A stretch of DNA of 64,000 nt, taken from Chryseobacterium sp. Lineage in GTDB: Bacteria > Bacteroidota > Bacteroidia > Flavobacteriales > Weeksellaceae. The notes beneath the pieces are model-generated. The model had not been told where the DNA came from. It ran no database searches and saw only the letters and a list, made by a program, of their open reading frames with translations. The stretch is from positions 1-64,000 of the forward strand of contig JAPUEB010000037.1 in NCBI GenBank assembly GCA_027492795.1, in the 5' to 3' direction. Both the position numbers and the translations under genes were made by a program. Below are positions 42,076 to 51,991 of the stretch, piece after piece; position 1 is the stretch's first letter, and the number at the start of each line of letters is the position of its first letter.

Positions 42076-43751
42076 TTTTTTTCGGTTTCAGAAACTTTTT
42101 TCTGATAACGCTGAATTTCATCTTCGTAAACCTGTTCTCCATTGAGCCAAGTTTCCAAAACTTTGGTTTTCAAAATTTCGTTTTCGGGAACCGTCATCAA
42201 ATCCTGATTTACAATTACAAAATCGGCATATTTTCCCTGTTCCAAACTGCCTTTTTCGTTTTCTTCAAAACTTGCTTTTGCCGCCCAAATCGTCATTCCA
42301 CGTAAAGTTTCCTGTCTTGAAAGCGCATTTTCTTTCTGAAAACCATTTTCCGGAAATCCTTTCGCATCCTTTCTTGCAACAGCTGCATAAAATGTTAGAA
42401 TTGGATTCACTTCTTCAATCGGGAAGTCGGTTCCCAAAGGAATCCAACCGTTTTGTTTCAATAAATCTTCGTAGGCATAGGCAAATTTCAAGCGTTCATT
42501 TCCCAAACGTTCTCCTGCCCAATACATATCGGAAGTTGCGTGAGTAGGCTGTACAGAAGGTATAATGGAATATTTTCCAAAAAGTCCGAAATCGTTTTTA
42601 TTCACGACTTGTGCGTGTTCGATGCGCCATCTTCTGTCGTTTTTGTCTTTCAAAACTTCACCATAAATCTGTAACAAAACGCGGTTTGCTGAATCACCGA
42701 TTGCATGTGTATTCATCTGGAAACCATTATCATACATTATTTTTGCCATTTTTCTGAAATGCGCCGCATCCGAAAGCAAAAATCCGCGCTGATGTGGTTT
42801 GTCGCTATAATCTGCCAAAAGACACGCTCCGCGCGAACCGAGCGCACCATCACCATAAAATTTGAAACCGTTCACCTGAAGTCTCGGTGTTTTTACGATT
42901 CCTTTTTTGATGAGCCAATCGACATTTTTTTCTGTATCGGAAAGCATGATGTTCAACCGGATTTTCAGTTTTCCCGCTTTTTGAAATTTCTGAATATCTT
43001 CCACCAAATCATGGTCTAAACCTGCATCCACAACGGAAGTCAATCCATAAGAAAAAGAAGTTTTTTCGGCTTCGCTAAGCATGGATTCAACTTGTTTTTT
43101 ATTTGGGGAAGGAATGTAGGTCGCTAATTTGTCTTTGGCATTGTCAATGAGAACTCCCGTGAGTTTTCCATCCATTTTTATGAAATCACCGCCTTCCATT
43201 TTTGAATTTTCATTAAAACTCGCCAAATCAAGCGCTTTTTGGTTGGCAATCGCAGCATGACCATCAATTCTGGTGAGATAAACAGGACGATTTGGAAATA
43301 ACTGGTCCAATTTTTCTTTAGTTGGAAAGTCTTTTACCGCCCAATCATTTTGATCCCAACCGCGACCAAGAAGCCAACCATCGGGATGTGTTTTTGCAAA
43401 ATCTTTCAGAATATTTAGAATTTCGTCCCAAGATTTTGTTTCGCGAAGATTGGCGTTTTGCAAAGAACTTCCCAATCCGAAAAAGTGAGCGTGCGCATCA
43501 ATAAATCCGGGATAAATGGTTTTTCCTTTCAAATCGATATCGTTTTTGGACGTAAATTTAGCGTGGATTTCAATGCTTTTTCCTACTCCGACAACTTTTC
43601 CGTTGAGAATCGCCATCGCTTCGGCAACATCAAAATTTTCATTTACGGTATATATTTTTGCGTTGTAGATAATTCTATCCACCGTAACTTTTATCTGCGA
43701 AAAAGCGTTTGCAAAAAGCAGTAAAAAGAGGAGTAATGCGGTTTTTTTCAT
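42072..43751 (-). CDS. Secreted amidohydrolase, YtcJ-like (amidohydrolase family 3)
   Basis: The 559-residue protein starts with a signal peptide (KKTALLLFLLLFANAFSQ). Family features are GKTIYPGFIDAHAHFFGLGSS (metal-binding His-x-His), GWLLGRGWDQNDW, VDAGLDH, GFQMNTHAIGDSANR, RIEHAQVV and LGTDFPIEEVNP. Such enzymes hydrolyse amide-type bonds in small molecules; the substrate is not predictable. It is probably periplasmic. Its stop overlaps the downstream glycosyltransferase start by 4 bases. Confidence 0.9.
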   Translation of the reverse strand: MKKTALLLFLLLFANAFSQIKVTVDRIIYNAKIYTVNENFDVAEAMAILNGKVVGVGKSIEIHAKFTSKNDIDLKGKTIYPGFIDAHAHFFGLGSSLQNANLRETKSWDEILNILKDFAKTHPDGWLLGRGWDQNDWAVKDFPTKEKLDQLFPNRPVYLTRIDGHAAIANQKALDLASFNENSKMEGGDFIKMDGKLTGVLIDNAKDKLATYIPSPNKKQVESMLSEAEKTSFSYGLTSVVDAGLDHDLVEDIQKFQKAGKLKIRLNIMLSDTEKNVDWLIKKGIVKTPRLQVNGFKFYGDGALGSRGACLLADYSDKPHQRGFLLSDAAHFRKMAKIMYDNGFQMNTHAIGDSANRVLLQIYGEVLKDKNDRRWRIEHAQVVNKNDFGLFGKYSIIPSVQPTHATSDMYWAGERLGNERLKFAYAYEDLLKQNGWIPLGTDFPIEEVNPILTFYAAVARKDAKGFPENGFQKENALSRQETLRGMTIWAAKASFEENEKGSLEQGKYADFVIVNQDLMTVPENEILKTKVLETWLNGEQVYEDEIQRYQKKVSETEKK

Positions 43752-43801
43752 TTAATATTTTTTCATTTAATGCTAAAATAAAAATTTTCAGAAAACGTAT
43801 T

Positions 43802-44698
43802 CTACTTTTTTCCAAAAATTCCTTTCCAACGCAAATTACGGATAAATTTTATTTCTTCGGAAGATAAATTTCTTTTTGAGTTTTGCTTCAAAAAAGATTT
43901 CATGGTGATGAAAAACTCCTTTAAAGATTTATTCTTGAACGAAGATTTTGCAGATGAAATGGCAGCCAAAGGAAAATTTAGACCAATATTATAAAAATAT
44001 TCTCCCAATTTTTCGGCTTTCTGGTTTTTGTATTTATAGGCAGTTGGACGAAGGTGTTTCACCCAAATATTTTTTAAAGTAATGACCTCATAACCATGCA
44101 TTTTTGCGAGCATCACGTCGATATTGTCCCAACCTAAAACGGGGCGAAGTCCGTTCATTGCTGCAAAACATTCTTTTCGGTAGGATTTTATCGGACCGCG
44201 AACATGGTTTTTGGATGAAAGATTTTCAAAAATCCACTGTTCATCCTGAGCGAAGTCGAAGGATTCATCAACGAAATCAAAAGCCAAAGCTTTTTCAAAA
44301 ACAGATTTTTTTATTTTTACCAATCCCGAAACCATTCCTGCTTTGGGATTTTCCTGATAAATTTTGCTGATTTCCTCTAAATAATTTTCCGGAAAAATGA
44401 TATCTGCATCAAATTTGCAAATCACGTCAAAGTCCTTCAAACTTACTTTTTCTAAGCCTTTATTGAATGTTCTTACGACTTTTGCGCCGGGTTGATGTTC
44501 AGATTTTTCTAAATTTAAAATGGTGAATGGTGAATGGTCAATAGTGAATTTTTCCGCTATTTCCCCCGTTTTATCTGTGGAACCATCATTCACAACAACT
44601 ACTTGAAAATCTTTATAAGTTTGATTTTCCAAAGATTTCAGACAGAAAAAAATGTTTTTTTCTTCGTTGTGGGCGGGAATGATGATCAGGAATTTCAA
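43802..44698 (-). CDS. Glycosyltransferase family 2
   Basis: The 298-residue GT-A enzyme starts LIIIPAHNEEKNI, with VVVVNDGSTDKTGEIAEKF and the metal-binding CKFDADIIFPENY. It transfers an activated sugar, probably to a surface glycan. Two peptides look like repeat insertions that kept the frame: FTIDHSPFTI (51-60), read from four gtgaatg-type heptads at 44523-44550, and SFDFAQDE (146-153), from a dispersed repeat at 44241-44267. Both sit in loop positions between conserved motifs. Confidence 0.88.
   Translation of the reverse strand: MKFLIIIPAHNEEKNIFFCLKSLENQTYKDFQVVVVNDGSTDKTGEIAEKFTIDHSPFTILNLEKSEHQPGAKVVRTFNKGLEKVSLKDFDVICKFDADIIFPENYLEEISKIYQENPKAGMVSGLVKIKKSVFEKALAFDFVDESFDFAQDEQWIFENLSSKNHVRGPIKSYRKECFAAMNGLRPVLGWDNIDVMLAKMHGYEVITLKNIWVKHLRPTAYKYKNQKAEKLGEYFYNIGLNFPLAAISSAKSSFKNKSLKEFFITMKSFLKQNSKRNLSSEEIKFIRNLRWKGIFGKK
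44241..44267. repeat. Dispersed repeat (tcctgagcgaagtcgaagga) in the GT2 gene
   Basis: A repeat-like stretch encodes SFDFAQDE on the minus strand. It resembles a motif I know from intergenic repeats of Bacteroidota. Confidence 0.55.
44523..44550. repeat. Heptad array (gtgaatg family) inside the GT2 gene
   Basis: Four in-register units (gtgaatg, gtgaatg, gtcaata, gtgaatt), the same family as 60632-60694, are read as coding sequence. Confidence 0.72.
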
Positions 44699-44708
44699 GA
44701 TTTCAAAA

Positions 44709-46112
44709 TTACACCAATTTATGAGGTTTCAACATATTTTTGGGATCCAAAATTTCGTCGAGCTTTTCTTGAGTAAGGAGACCGTGTTCCAACACCAAAT
44801 TGTACACACTTTTACCCGACTCCAAAGCTTCCTTGGCAATTTCAGTTGAATTTTTGTAGCCGATATAAGGGTTTAGAGCCGTTACAATTCCGATGCTGTG
44901 TTTCACCATATTCAGGCAAACTTCTTTATTGGCGGTAATTCCTTCTACGCATTTTTCGCGAAGCGTGTCCAAAGCGTTGCACAAAAAGTGGATATTTTCC
45001 ATGATTGCGTGAGAAAGAACTGGCTCCATCACATTCAATTGCAATTGTCCGGCTTCTGCGGCAAAAGTTACGGTCAAATCATTTCCAAAAACTTTGAAAC
45101 ACACCTGATTTACTACTTCGGGAATCACAGGATTTACTTTTCCGGGCATAATGGAGCTTCCAGGCTGCATTGGCGGAAGATTAATCTCATAAAATCCGGC
45201 TCTTGGTCCTGATGAAAGCAACCTTAAATCACTACAAATTTTGGAAAGTTTCACCGCAAGTCGCTTCATCGCAGAAGAATAAATGACGTAAGAACCTGTA
45301 TCTGGAGTCGCTTCCACGAGATTAGGAGCGGAAACAACGGGATAACCGGAAATTTCTGCCAAGTTTTTTGCACAAAGTTTTGCGTAACCTGGAGGCGCGT
45401 TCAAACCCGTTCCAATTGCAGTTGCACCCATGTTGATTTCAACAAAAAGTTTGGCGTTGTTGTTGAGTTTTTCGATATCTTCTTCCAAATTGGCTGCAAA
45501 GGCTTCAAATTCCTGTCCTAAAGTCATCGGAACAGCGTCCTGAAGCTGGGTTCGCCCCATTTTTATCACATCGTGAAACTCCTCTCCTTTTGCACGGAAT
45601 GCAGCTACAATTTCGATCACTTTTTTTACCAAAATTTCGTTCATCTGCAATAATGCCATCTTAATTGAAGTTGGATAAGCATCGTTGGTAGATTGCGACA
45701 AATTAACATGGTCGTTTGGTGAACAATATTGATAATCGCCTTTGTTTTTTCCTAATTTTTCCAAAACTCTGTTGGCAATTACCTCATTGGCGTTCATATT
45801 GACAGACGTTCCGGCTCCTCCCTGAATCATATCGATTGGGAATTGATCGTGTAGTTTACCTTCAAAAAGTTCGTCACAGGTTTCTGCAATCTTGAAGTAC
45901 ATTTCCTCATCCAAAAGCCCTAATTCGTAGTTGGTTTTGGCTGCCGCTTTTTTCACCAAAGCCAATCCCTTAATAAAGTGAGGATAAGAAGATAACAACT
46001 GTCCTGAAATTTTGAAATTGTTTATGGCACGCTGCGTTTGTACGCCATAATATGCATTGCTCGGGACATTCAGTTCGCCCAAAAGGTCGCTTTCTTTTCT
46101 GAAATTTTCCAT
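44709..46112 (-). CDS. aspA: Aspartate ammonia-lyase
   Basis: The 467-residue enzyme converts aspartate to fumarate and ammonia. It has the fumarase/aspartase superfamily motifs: GGAGTSVNMNANEV, SPNDHVNLSQSTNDAYPT, MGRTQLQDAVPMTLGQEF, TAIGTGLNAPPGYA and the SS-loop QPGSSIMPGKVNPVIPE. The RKESDLLGELNVPSNAYYGVQTQRAINNF opening fits aspartase better than class II fumarase. It lies between an amidase and a glycosyltransferase gene without a clear link. Confidence 0.92.
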   Translation of the reverse strand: MENFRKESDLLGELNVPSNAYYGVQTQRAINNFKISGQLLSSYPHFIKGLALVKKAAAKTNYELGLLDEEMYFKIAETCDELFEGKLHDQFPIDMIQGGAGTSVNMNANEVIANRVLEKLGKNKGDYQYCSPNDHVNLSQSTNDAYPTSIKMALLQMNEILVKKVIEIVAAFRAKGEEFHDVIKMGRTQLQDAVPMTLGQEFEAFAANLEEDIEKLNNNAKLFVEINMGATAIGTGLNAPPGYAKLCAKNLAEISGYPVVSAPNLVEATPDTGSYVIYSSAMKRLAVKLSKICSDLRLLSSGPRAGFYEINLPPMQPGSSIMPGKVNPVIPEVVNQVCFKVFGNDLTVTFAAEAGQLQLNVMEPVLSHAIMENIHFLCNALDTLREKCVEGITANKEVCLNMVKHSIGIVTALNPYIGYKNSTEIAKEALESGKSVYNLVLEHGLLTQEKLDEILDPKNMLKPHKLV

Positions 46113-46172
46113 GAAAAATATTTTTCGGAAAGTTAAGGTTTTTTGTAAAGATTTTAAAATTTAGGCAAAAGA

Positions 46173-46196
46173 AAAGCGCATCTATGAATGCGCTTT
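46173..46196 (-). terminator. Terminator after the amidase gene
   Basis: A perfect 9-bp stem AAAGCGCAT/ATGCGCTTT with a 6-base loop; on the minus strand it is followed by a T-rich stretch. It lies 18 bases past the stop of the amidase gene and separates it from aspA. Confidence 0.82.
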
Positions 46197-46213
46197 ATGA
46201 GATTTTTCATGAA

Positions 46214-47233
46214 TTATTTTGCCGGTGGATATTTCTGTAGCAAAGCCTGTAAAATTGCCCAAGTTTCAGCATCTACAATACCGTCATATTTTTCCGGACG
46301 GAAATGGTATTGAAAAGCTTCTACCACTTTTTTATTGTTGGCGTCCCAAGTTCCGGTCGGCATTATTTCGTAGCCTAATTGGTTGAGAGCAGTCTGTATT
46401 TTGAAAATATAAGTATTCACTGCACTTTCAGTTGCAAAATTTGTGGTTGCAAGCTGAGAAAGAAAATTTTGCTTGGTTGCTTCATCGTACCACATTCCGA
46501 TTTGATATTCGTTATACAATTTTTTCCAAGGGAAAAGTGGTCCCGGATCCTGTTTTCTGGTTGGGGCAATATCTGAATGAGCCAAAACATTTGTTGGAGG
46601 AATATTGTAGCGCGTTATAATATCTTTTGCCAAAGCAGCTACTTTTTCAATTTGCTTCTCATCAAATGGAACGAAAATTTTATTTCCTGAAGCATCTGTT
46701 TTAAAACCGCTGTTTACGATTTCAATTCCAATGGAAGTGTCGTTCAGCATTTTATCGTTCCTCCAAGCGGAAACTCCGGCGTGGTAAGCTCGTTTGTTTT
46801 CATCAACCAATTGATAAATTTCGTTATTTCCCAAATTATTCACCAGATAATGGGAACTCACGGACTGTTGCGTAAGAACCATTGCTGACTTATCATCATC
46901 CAACGCAGTATAGTGCAATATGAGATATTTTTGTCTAAAATTTTGGGCAACCGCAGGAAAATGGGTTTTCACCACTTTATAACCGGCAGGTTTTGCAGAA
47001 ACGATAGAGCCATAAGAAATGGTATTGTCGTTTTTGGTAATGTCGCCAATATTTTCTTTATAAAATTCCATACCGTGATCTTTCACGATGTGCGGTTTTT
47101 CAGTAGTTTTTGTAACAGATTGCGTTGTTGCGGGCTTCTGTTGCGGTTTATATGTCGTTTTTGTCGCAGGCTTTTGTGTTGTACAGGAAACTATGATAGC
47201 GCTTAATCCTATGAAACATAATGTCTTACGCAT
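46214..47233 (-). CDS. N-acetylmuramoyl-L-alanine amidase lipoprotein with peptidoglycan-binding domain
   Basis: The 339-residue protein has a lipoprotein signal (IGLSAIIVSCTT, cysteine at residue 17). A threonine/lysine-rich linker follows, then an Amidase_2 domain (LILHYTALDDD, HYLVNNLG, YHAGVSAWR, VLAHSDIAPTRKQDPGPLFPW; zinc ligands present) and a C-terminal peptidoglycan-binding domain (IQTALNQLGYEIMPTGTWD... DAETWAILQ). It cleaves the bond between MurNAc and the stem peptide, probably in wall recycling. A TATTTTTG promoter box lies 29 bases upstream. Confidence 0.92.
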   Translation of the reverse strand: MRKTLCFIGLSAIIVSCTTQKPATKTTYKPQQKPATTQSVTKTTEKPHIVKDHGMEFYKENIGDITKNDNTISYGSIVSAKPAGYKVVKTHFPAVAQNFRQKYLILHYTALDDDKSAMVLTQQSVSSHYLVNNLGNNEIYQLVDENKRAYHAGVSAWRNDKMLNDTSIGIEIVNSGFKTDASGNKIFVPFDEKQIEKVAALAKDIITRYNIPPTNVLAHSDIAPTRKQDPGPLFPWKKLYNEYQIGMWYDEATKQNFLSQLATTNFATESAVNTYIFKIQTALNQLGYEIMPTGTWDANNKKVVEAFQYHFRPEKYDGIVDAETWAILQALLQKYPPAK

Positions 47234-47261
47234 AAATAATGATTTTAAGGGATTATTTTTT

Positions 47262-47269
47262 CAAAAATA
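47262..47269 (-). promoter_or_regulatory. -7 box TATTTTTG for the amidase gene
   Basis: Read on the minus strand the box is TATTTTTG; the ATG follows after 28 bases. It is back to back with the tRNA promoter. Confidence 0.5.
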
Positions 47270-47291
47270 CAAAAAAAATTAAGGATTTTTT

Positions 47292-47323
47292 TTTGGTAAA
47301 TATTTAAAATCGTTCTATATTTG
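47292..47323 (+). promoter_or_regulatory. Promoter of the tRNA-Ser-Pro-Arg cluster
   Basis: TTTG (47292-47295) and TATATTTG (47316-47323) are 20 bases apart, an almost ideal Bacteroidota -33/-7 promoter. It lies about 40 bases upstream of tRNA-Ser. Confidence 0.8.
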
Positions 47324-47364
47324 CACTCGCAATTACAGAAAAGGAGTTCTTTACAGAATTGCAA

Positions 47365-47449
47365 GGAGGGTTGCCGGAGTGGTTAACGGAGCAGTTTGCT
47401 AAACTGTCGACCTGCAAGGGTCGCAAGGGTTCGAATCCCTTACCCTCCG
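47365..47449 (+). tRNA. tRNA-Ser (GCT)
   Basis: 85 bases: acceptor GGAGGGT pairs with ACCCTCC, discriminator G. The anticodon arm CAGTTTGCTAAACTG gives anticodon GCT. A long variable arm (GACCTGCAAGGGTC) is typical of tRNA-Ser. The CCA end is not encoded. Confidence 0.96.
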
Positions 47450-47469
47450 CAACCTTCGGACAAAATTCT

Positions 47470-47544
47470 CGGGGCGTAGCGTAGTCCGGTCATCGCGCCT
47501 GGTTTGGGACCAGGAGGTCGCAGGTTCGAATCCTGCCGCCCCGA
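47470..47544 (+). tRNA. tRNA-Pro (TGG)
   Basis: 75 bases: acceptor CGGGGCG pairs with CGCCCCG, discriminator A. The anticodon arm CCTGG-TTTGGGA-CCAGG gives anticodon TGG. The T arm is CAGGTTCGAATCCTG. CCA is not encoded. Confidence 0.96.
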
Positions 47545-47554
47545 CTTTTTTCAG

Positions 47555-47574
47555 AATTCCTTCGGGAATTTTTT
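47555..47574 (+). terminator. UUCG-loop hairpin between tRNA-Pro and tRNA-Arg
   Basis: AATTCC-TTCG-GGAATT followed by a T run. It has terminator form but lies inside the tRNA cluster, so it may also serve as a processing signal or a partial terminator. Confidence 0.6.
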
Positions 47575-47590
47575 ATTTTTAAAAACCTTC

Positions 47591-47664
47591 GGGTGCGTAG
47601 CTCAGCTGGATAGAGCATCTGCCTTCTAAGCAGACGGTCACAGGTTCGAATCCTGTCGCGCTCA
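47591..47664 (+). tRNA. tRNA-Arg (TCT)
   Basis: 74 bases: acceptor GGGTGCG pairs with CGCGCTC (one G-T pair), discriminator A. The anticodon arm CTGCC-TTCTAAG-CAG gives anticodon TCT. The T arm is CAGGTTCGAATCCTG. Confidence 0.95.
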
Positions 47665-47666
47665 CA

Positions 47667-47692
47667 AAACCTCGCAATTTGCGGGGTTTTTT
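47667..47692 (+). terminator. Terminator after the tRNA cluster
   Basis: AAACCTCGCA-ATT-TGCGGGGTTT stem (one T-G pair) running into a T-rich stretch, 2 bases after tRNA-Arg. Confidence 0.85.
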
Positions 47693-47709
47693 GTTTCTTT
47701 TATTTCATC

Positions 47710-47717
47710 TATTTTTG
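47710..47717 (+). promoter_or_regulatory. -7 box TATTTTTG, 4 bases before a GTG start
   Basis: The box ends at 47717 and the glycosyltransferase reading frame opens with GTG at 47722, so the transcript would be leaderless or nearly so. Confidence 0.5.
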
Positions 47718-47721
47718 CTGT

Positions 47722-48936
47722 GTGAAGAATCTTGTTATTATCGGAAGCGTTTTTCCCGAACCCAATTCCACAGCAGCAGGAAAACGGATGCTGCAATTAA
47801 TTGATTTTTTTCAAAACGAAAATTATACAATTACTTTTCTTTCCACCGCTTCACTTTCTGAACATAGTTTTGATTTGAATTCTAGAAAAATAAAAACAAG
47901 AAATATTCTTTTGAACGATTCTTCCTTTGATGATTTAATAAAAGAAATAAATCCGGAGATTGTTGTTTTTGACCGTTTCATGACGGAGGAACAATTCGGA
48001 TGGAGGGTTTCGGAACATTGTCCGAATGCAGTGAAAATTTTGGACACAGAAGATTTACACTTTTTGAGAAAAGCTCGTGAACATTCCTTTAAACAAAATA
48101 AAAGTGTAGAAAATTCAGATTTAATCAATGATATTTTCAAAAGAGAAATGGCTTCTATTTTACGCTGTGATTTATCGTTGATTATTTCTGAATTTGAAAT
48201 GGATTTGCTCACCAAAAATTTTAAAATTGATGAAAATATCCTGCATTATCTTCCCATTTTTGCAGATAAAAAAGCAGGTGAAAATTCTTTTTATGAAAGA
48301 AAAAACTTTGTAAGCATCGGTAATTTTCTACATAAACCGAATTGGCAAACTGTTCTACAACTGAAAAAAATCTGGCCAAAAATTAAAAAACGACTTCCCG
48401 AAACAGAACTTCATATTTATGGAGCATACGTTCCTGAAAAAGCGTTACAGCTTCACAATGAAAAAGAAGGTTTTTTGGTAAAAGGAAGAGCTGAAAATGT
48501 AGAGAAAATCTTCAATGAGAATAGACTTTTGCTCGCGCCAATTCCTTTTGGAGCGGGAATAAAGGGTAAACTTTTGGAAAGCATGCAGTATGGAATTCCC
48601 AACGTAACCTCAACAATCGGAGCTGAAGCGATGCACGGAAATTTGGATTGGAACGGATTTATTTGTGATGACGAAAATGAATTTATAGAAAAATCTGTTC
48701 TACTTTATTCTGATAAAGAAATTTGGCAAAAATCTTGCGAAAACGGTTTTAAAATTCTAGAAAGTCGTTTCAAAAAAGAAGATTTTCTACCCAGATTTAC
48801 TGAAACAATCAATGAAATATATCAAAATTTAGAATCCCACCGAAACCAAAATTTTTTAGGACAAATTTTACAGCATCATACTTTGCAAAGCACTAAATAT
48901 TTGAGTAAGTGGATTGAGGAGAAGAATAAGAAATAG
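47722..48936 (+). CDS. Glycosyltransferase (GT-B, family 4-like)
   Basis: The 404-residue protein has a KNLVIIGSVFPEPNSTAAGKRM opening, RKNFVSIGNFLHKPNWQTV in the middle and a C-terminal donor-binding half with PIPFGAGIKGKLLESMQYGIPNVTSTIGAEAM, the GT4-type pattern. The start is GTG, directly followed by this family opening. It has its own promoter after the tRNA terminator. The acceptor is unknown; a role in surface glycans is inferred from the neighbouring genes. Confidence 0.85.
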   Translation: MKNLVIIGSVFPEPNSTAAGKRMLQLIDFFQNENYTITFLSTASLSEHSFDLNSRKIKTRNILLNDSSFDDLIKEINPEIVVFDRFMTEEQFGWRVSEHCPNAVKILDTEDLHFLRKAREHSFKQNKSVENSDLINDIFKREMASILRCDLSLIISEFEMDLLTKNFKIDENILHYLPIFADKKAGENSFYERKNFVSIGNFLHKPNWQTVLQLKKIWPKIKKRLPETELHIYGAYVPEKALQLHNEKEGFLVKGRAENVEKIFNENRLLLAPIPFGAGIKGKLLESMQYGIPNVTSTIGAEAMHGNLDWNGFICDDENEFIEKSVLLYSDKEIWQKSCENGFKILESRFKKEDFLPRFTETINEIYQNLESHRNQNFLGQILQHHTLQSTKYLSKWIEEKNKK

Positions 48937-49018
48937 TGAATGGTCAATAATGAATAGTGAATTTAGGAACCTATTTGTGAGATGCAAATATTGACTATTG
49001 ATCATTGACTATTCACAT
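48935..49018. repeat. Facing heptad arrays after the glycosyltransferase gene
   Basis: Units agtgaat, ggtcaat, aatgaat, agtgaat (48935-48962) overlap the stop codon. Units ttgacta, ttgatca, ttgacta, ttcacat (48991-49018) are near reverse complements. The pair lies between convergent genes and could fold as a terminator-like hairpin. Confidence 0.75.
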
Positions 49019-49025
49019 CAAAAAA

Positions 49026-49853
49026 TCATTTTTCCAGCAACAAACTCATCCATTCTTCGCGTTGCTGCTTATTTTTTAAAGTTAAATTTTGTTCGGTGCA
49101 AACTTCCAAAATGTCTTCTACATCGAAGAAACACAAACCGGAAAGCAATAATAACCCATCTTTATTTAGTATGGAAACATACGTTGGAATATCTGAAATC
49201 AAAATATTTCGGTTGATGTTTGCTAAAATAATATCAAACTTTTCTGAACCCAAATTTTCGGCGGTTCCCTGTGAGATATTCAACTCTACTCCGTTTCTCG
49301 CAGCGTTTTCTATGGAATTTTCTACCGACCATTCGTCGATGTCGATTGCAACCACTTCCGATGCTCCTTTTTGTTTTGCAAAAATCGCCAAAACCGAAGT
49401 CCCACAACCCATATCCAAAACTTTTTTCCCTTCAAAATCCATATCCAACATTTGCTGAACCATCAAATGCGTCGTTGGATGATGCCCCGTTCCGAAAGAC
49501 ATTTTCGGCTGAATAACGATTTCATGCAAATTTGGATTTGGCTCATGAAATTCGGCGCGAATGAGAACTTTATCTTCTACATTGATTGGCGAAAAGTTTT
49601 TTTCCCATTCTTCATTCCAATTGATATTCGGCATTTCTTGAAATTCATAAGAAATTTTCACCTCATCAGAATTCAATAACCAAAGGTTTTGTAAATCTTC
49701 TTCTTTAAACAAATCTTTCTGAACATACGCTAAAATTCCGTCGTGTTCCTCAGTGAAACTGTCGAAGCCAATTTGGATAAGTTCCGCCATTAAAATTTCG
49801 TTCCAAGGTTGAAGAGGATTGAGTTTGAAGTTGAATTCGAGGTAGTTTTGCAT
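49026..49853 (-). CDS. prmA: Ribosomal protein L11 methyltransferase
   Basis: The 275-residue protein methylates ribosomal protein L11. The N-terminal substrate domain is followed by the SAM-binding domain, with KMSFGTGHHPTTHLMVQQ, KKVLDMGCGTSVLAIFAKQKGA and VVAIDIDEWSVEN, then DIILANINRNIL. It is somewhat shorter than the E. coli protein, as is usual in this phylum. It diverges from ligA. Confidence 0.92.
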   Translation of the reverse strand: MQNYLEFNFKLNPLQPWNEILMAELIQIGFDSFTEEHDGILAYVQKDLFKEEDLQNLWLLNSDEVKISYEFQEMPNINWNEEWEKNFSPINVEDKVLIRAEFHEPNPNLHEIVIQPKMSFGTGHHPTTHLMVQQMLDMDFEGKKVLDMGCGTSVLAIFAKQKGASEVVAIDIDEWSVENSIENAARNGVELNISQGTAENLGSEKFDIILANINRNILISDIPTYVSILNKDGLLLLSGLCFFDVEDILEVCTEQNLTLKNKQQREEWMSLLLEK

Positions 49854-49866
49854 TAGAAAATTTTTG

Positions 49867-49874
49867 CAAAGATA
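49867..49874 (-). promoter_or_regulatory. -7 box TATCTTTG for prmA
   Basis: Minus-strand TATCTTTG ends 13 bases before the prmA ATG, implying a very short leader. Confidence 0.5.
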
Positions 49875-49914
49875 AGGTTTTGGAAGAGTTTCTTTATTTT
49901 AGGATTTAAAATTT

Positions 49915-49922
49915 TAAATTTG
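49915..49922 (+). promoter_or_regulatory. -7 box TAAATTTG for ligA
   Basis: TAAATTTG ends 15 bases before the ligA ATG. With the prmA box it forms a compact divergent promoter region. Confidence 0.55.
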
Positions 49923-49925
49923 TAA

Positions 49926-51944
<2,019 letters not shown>

Positions 51945-51991
51945 ATTGATTTTCTATTGCAAATTTTTTTAACTTCGGAAAAAATTTTCTA

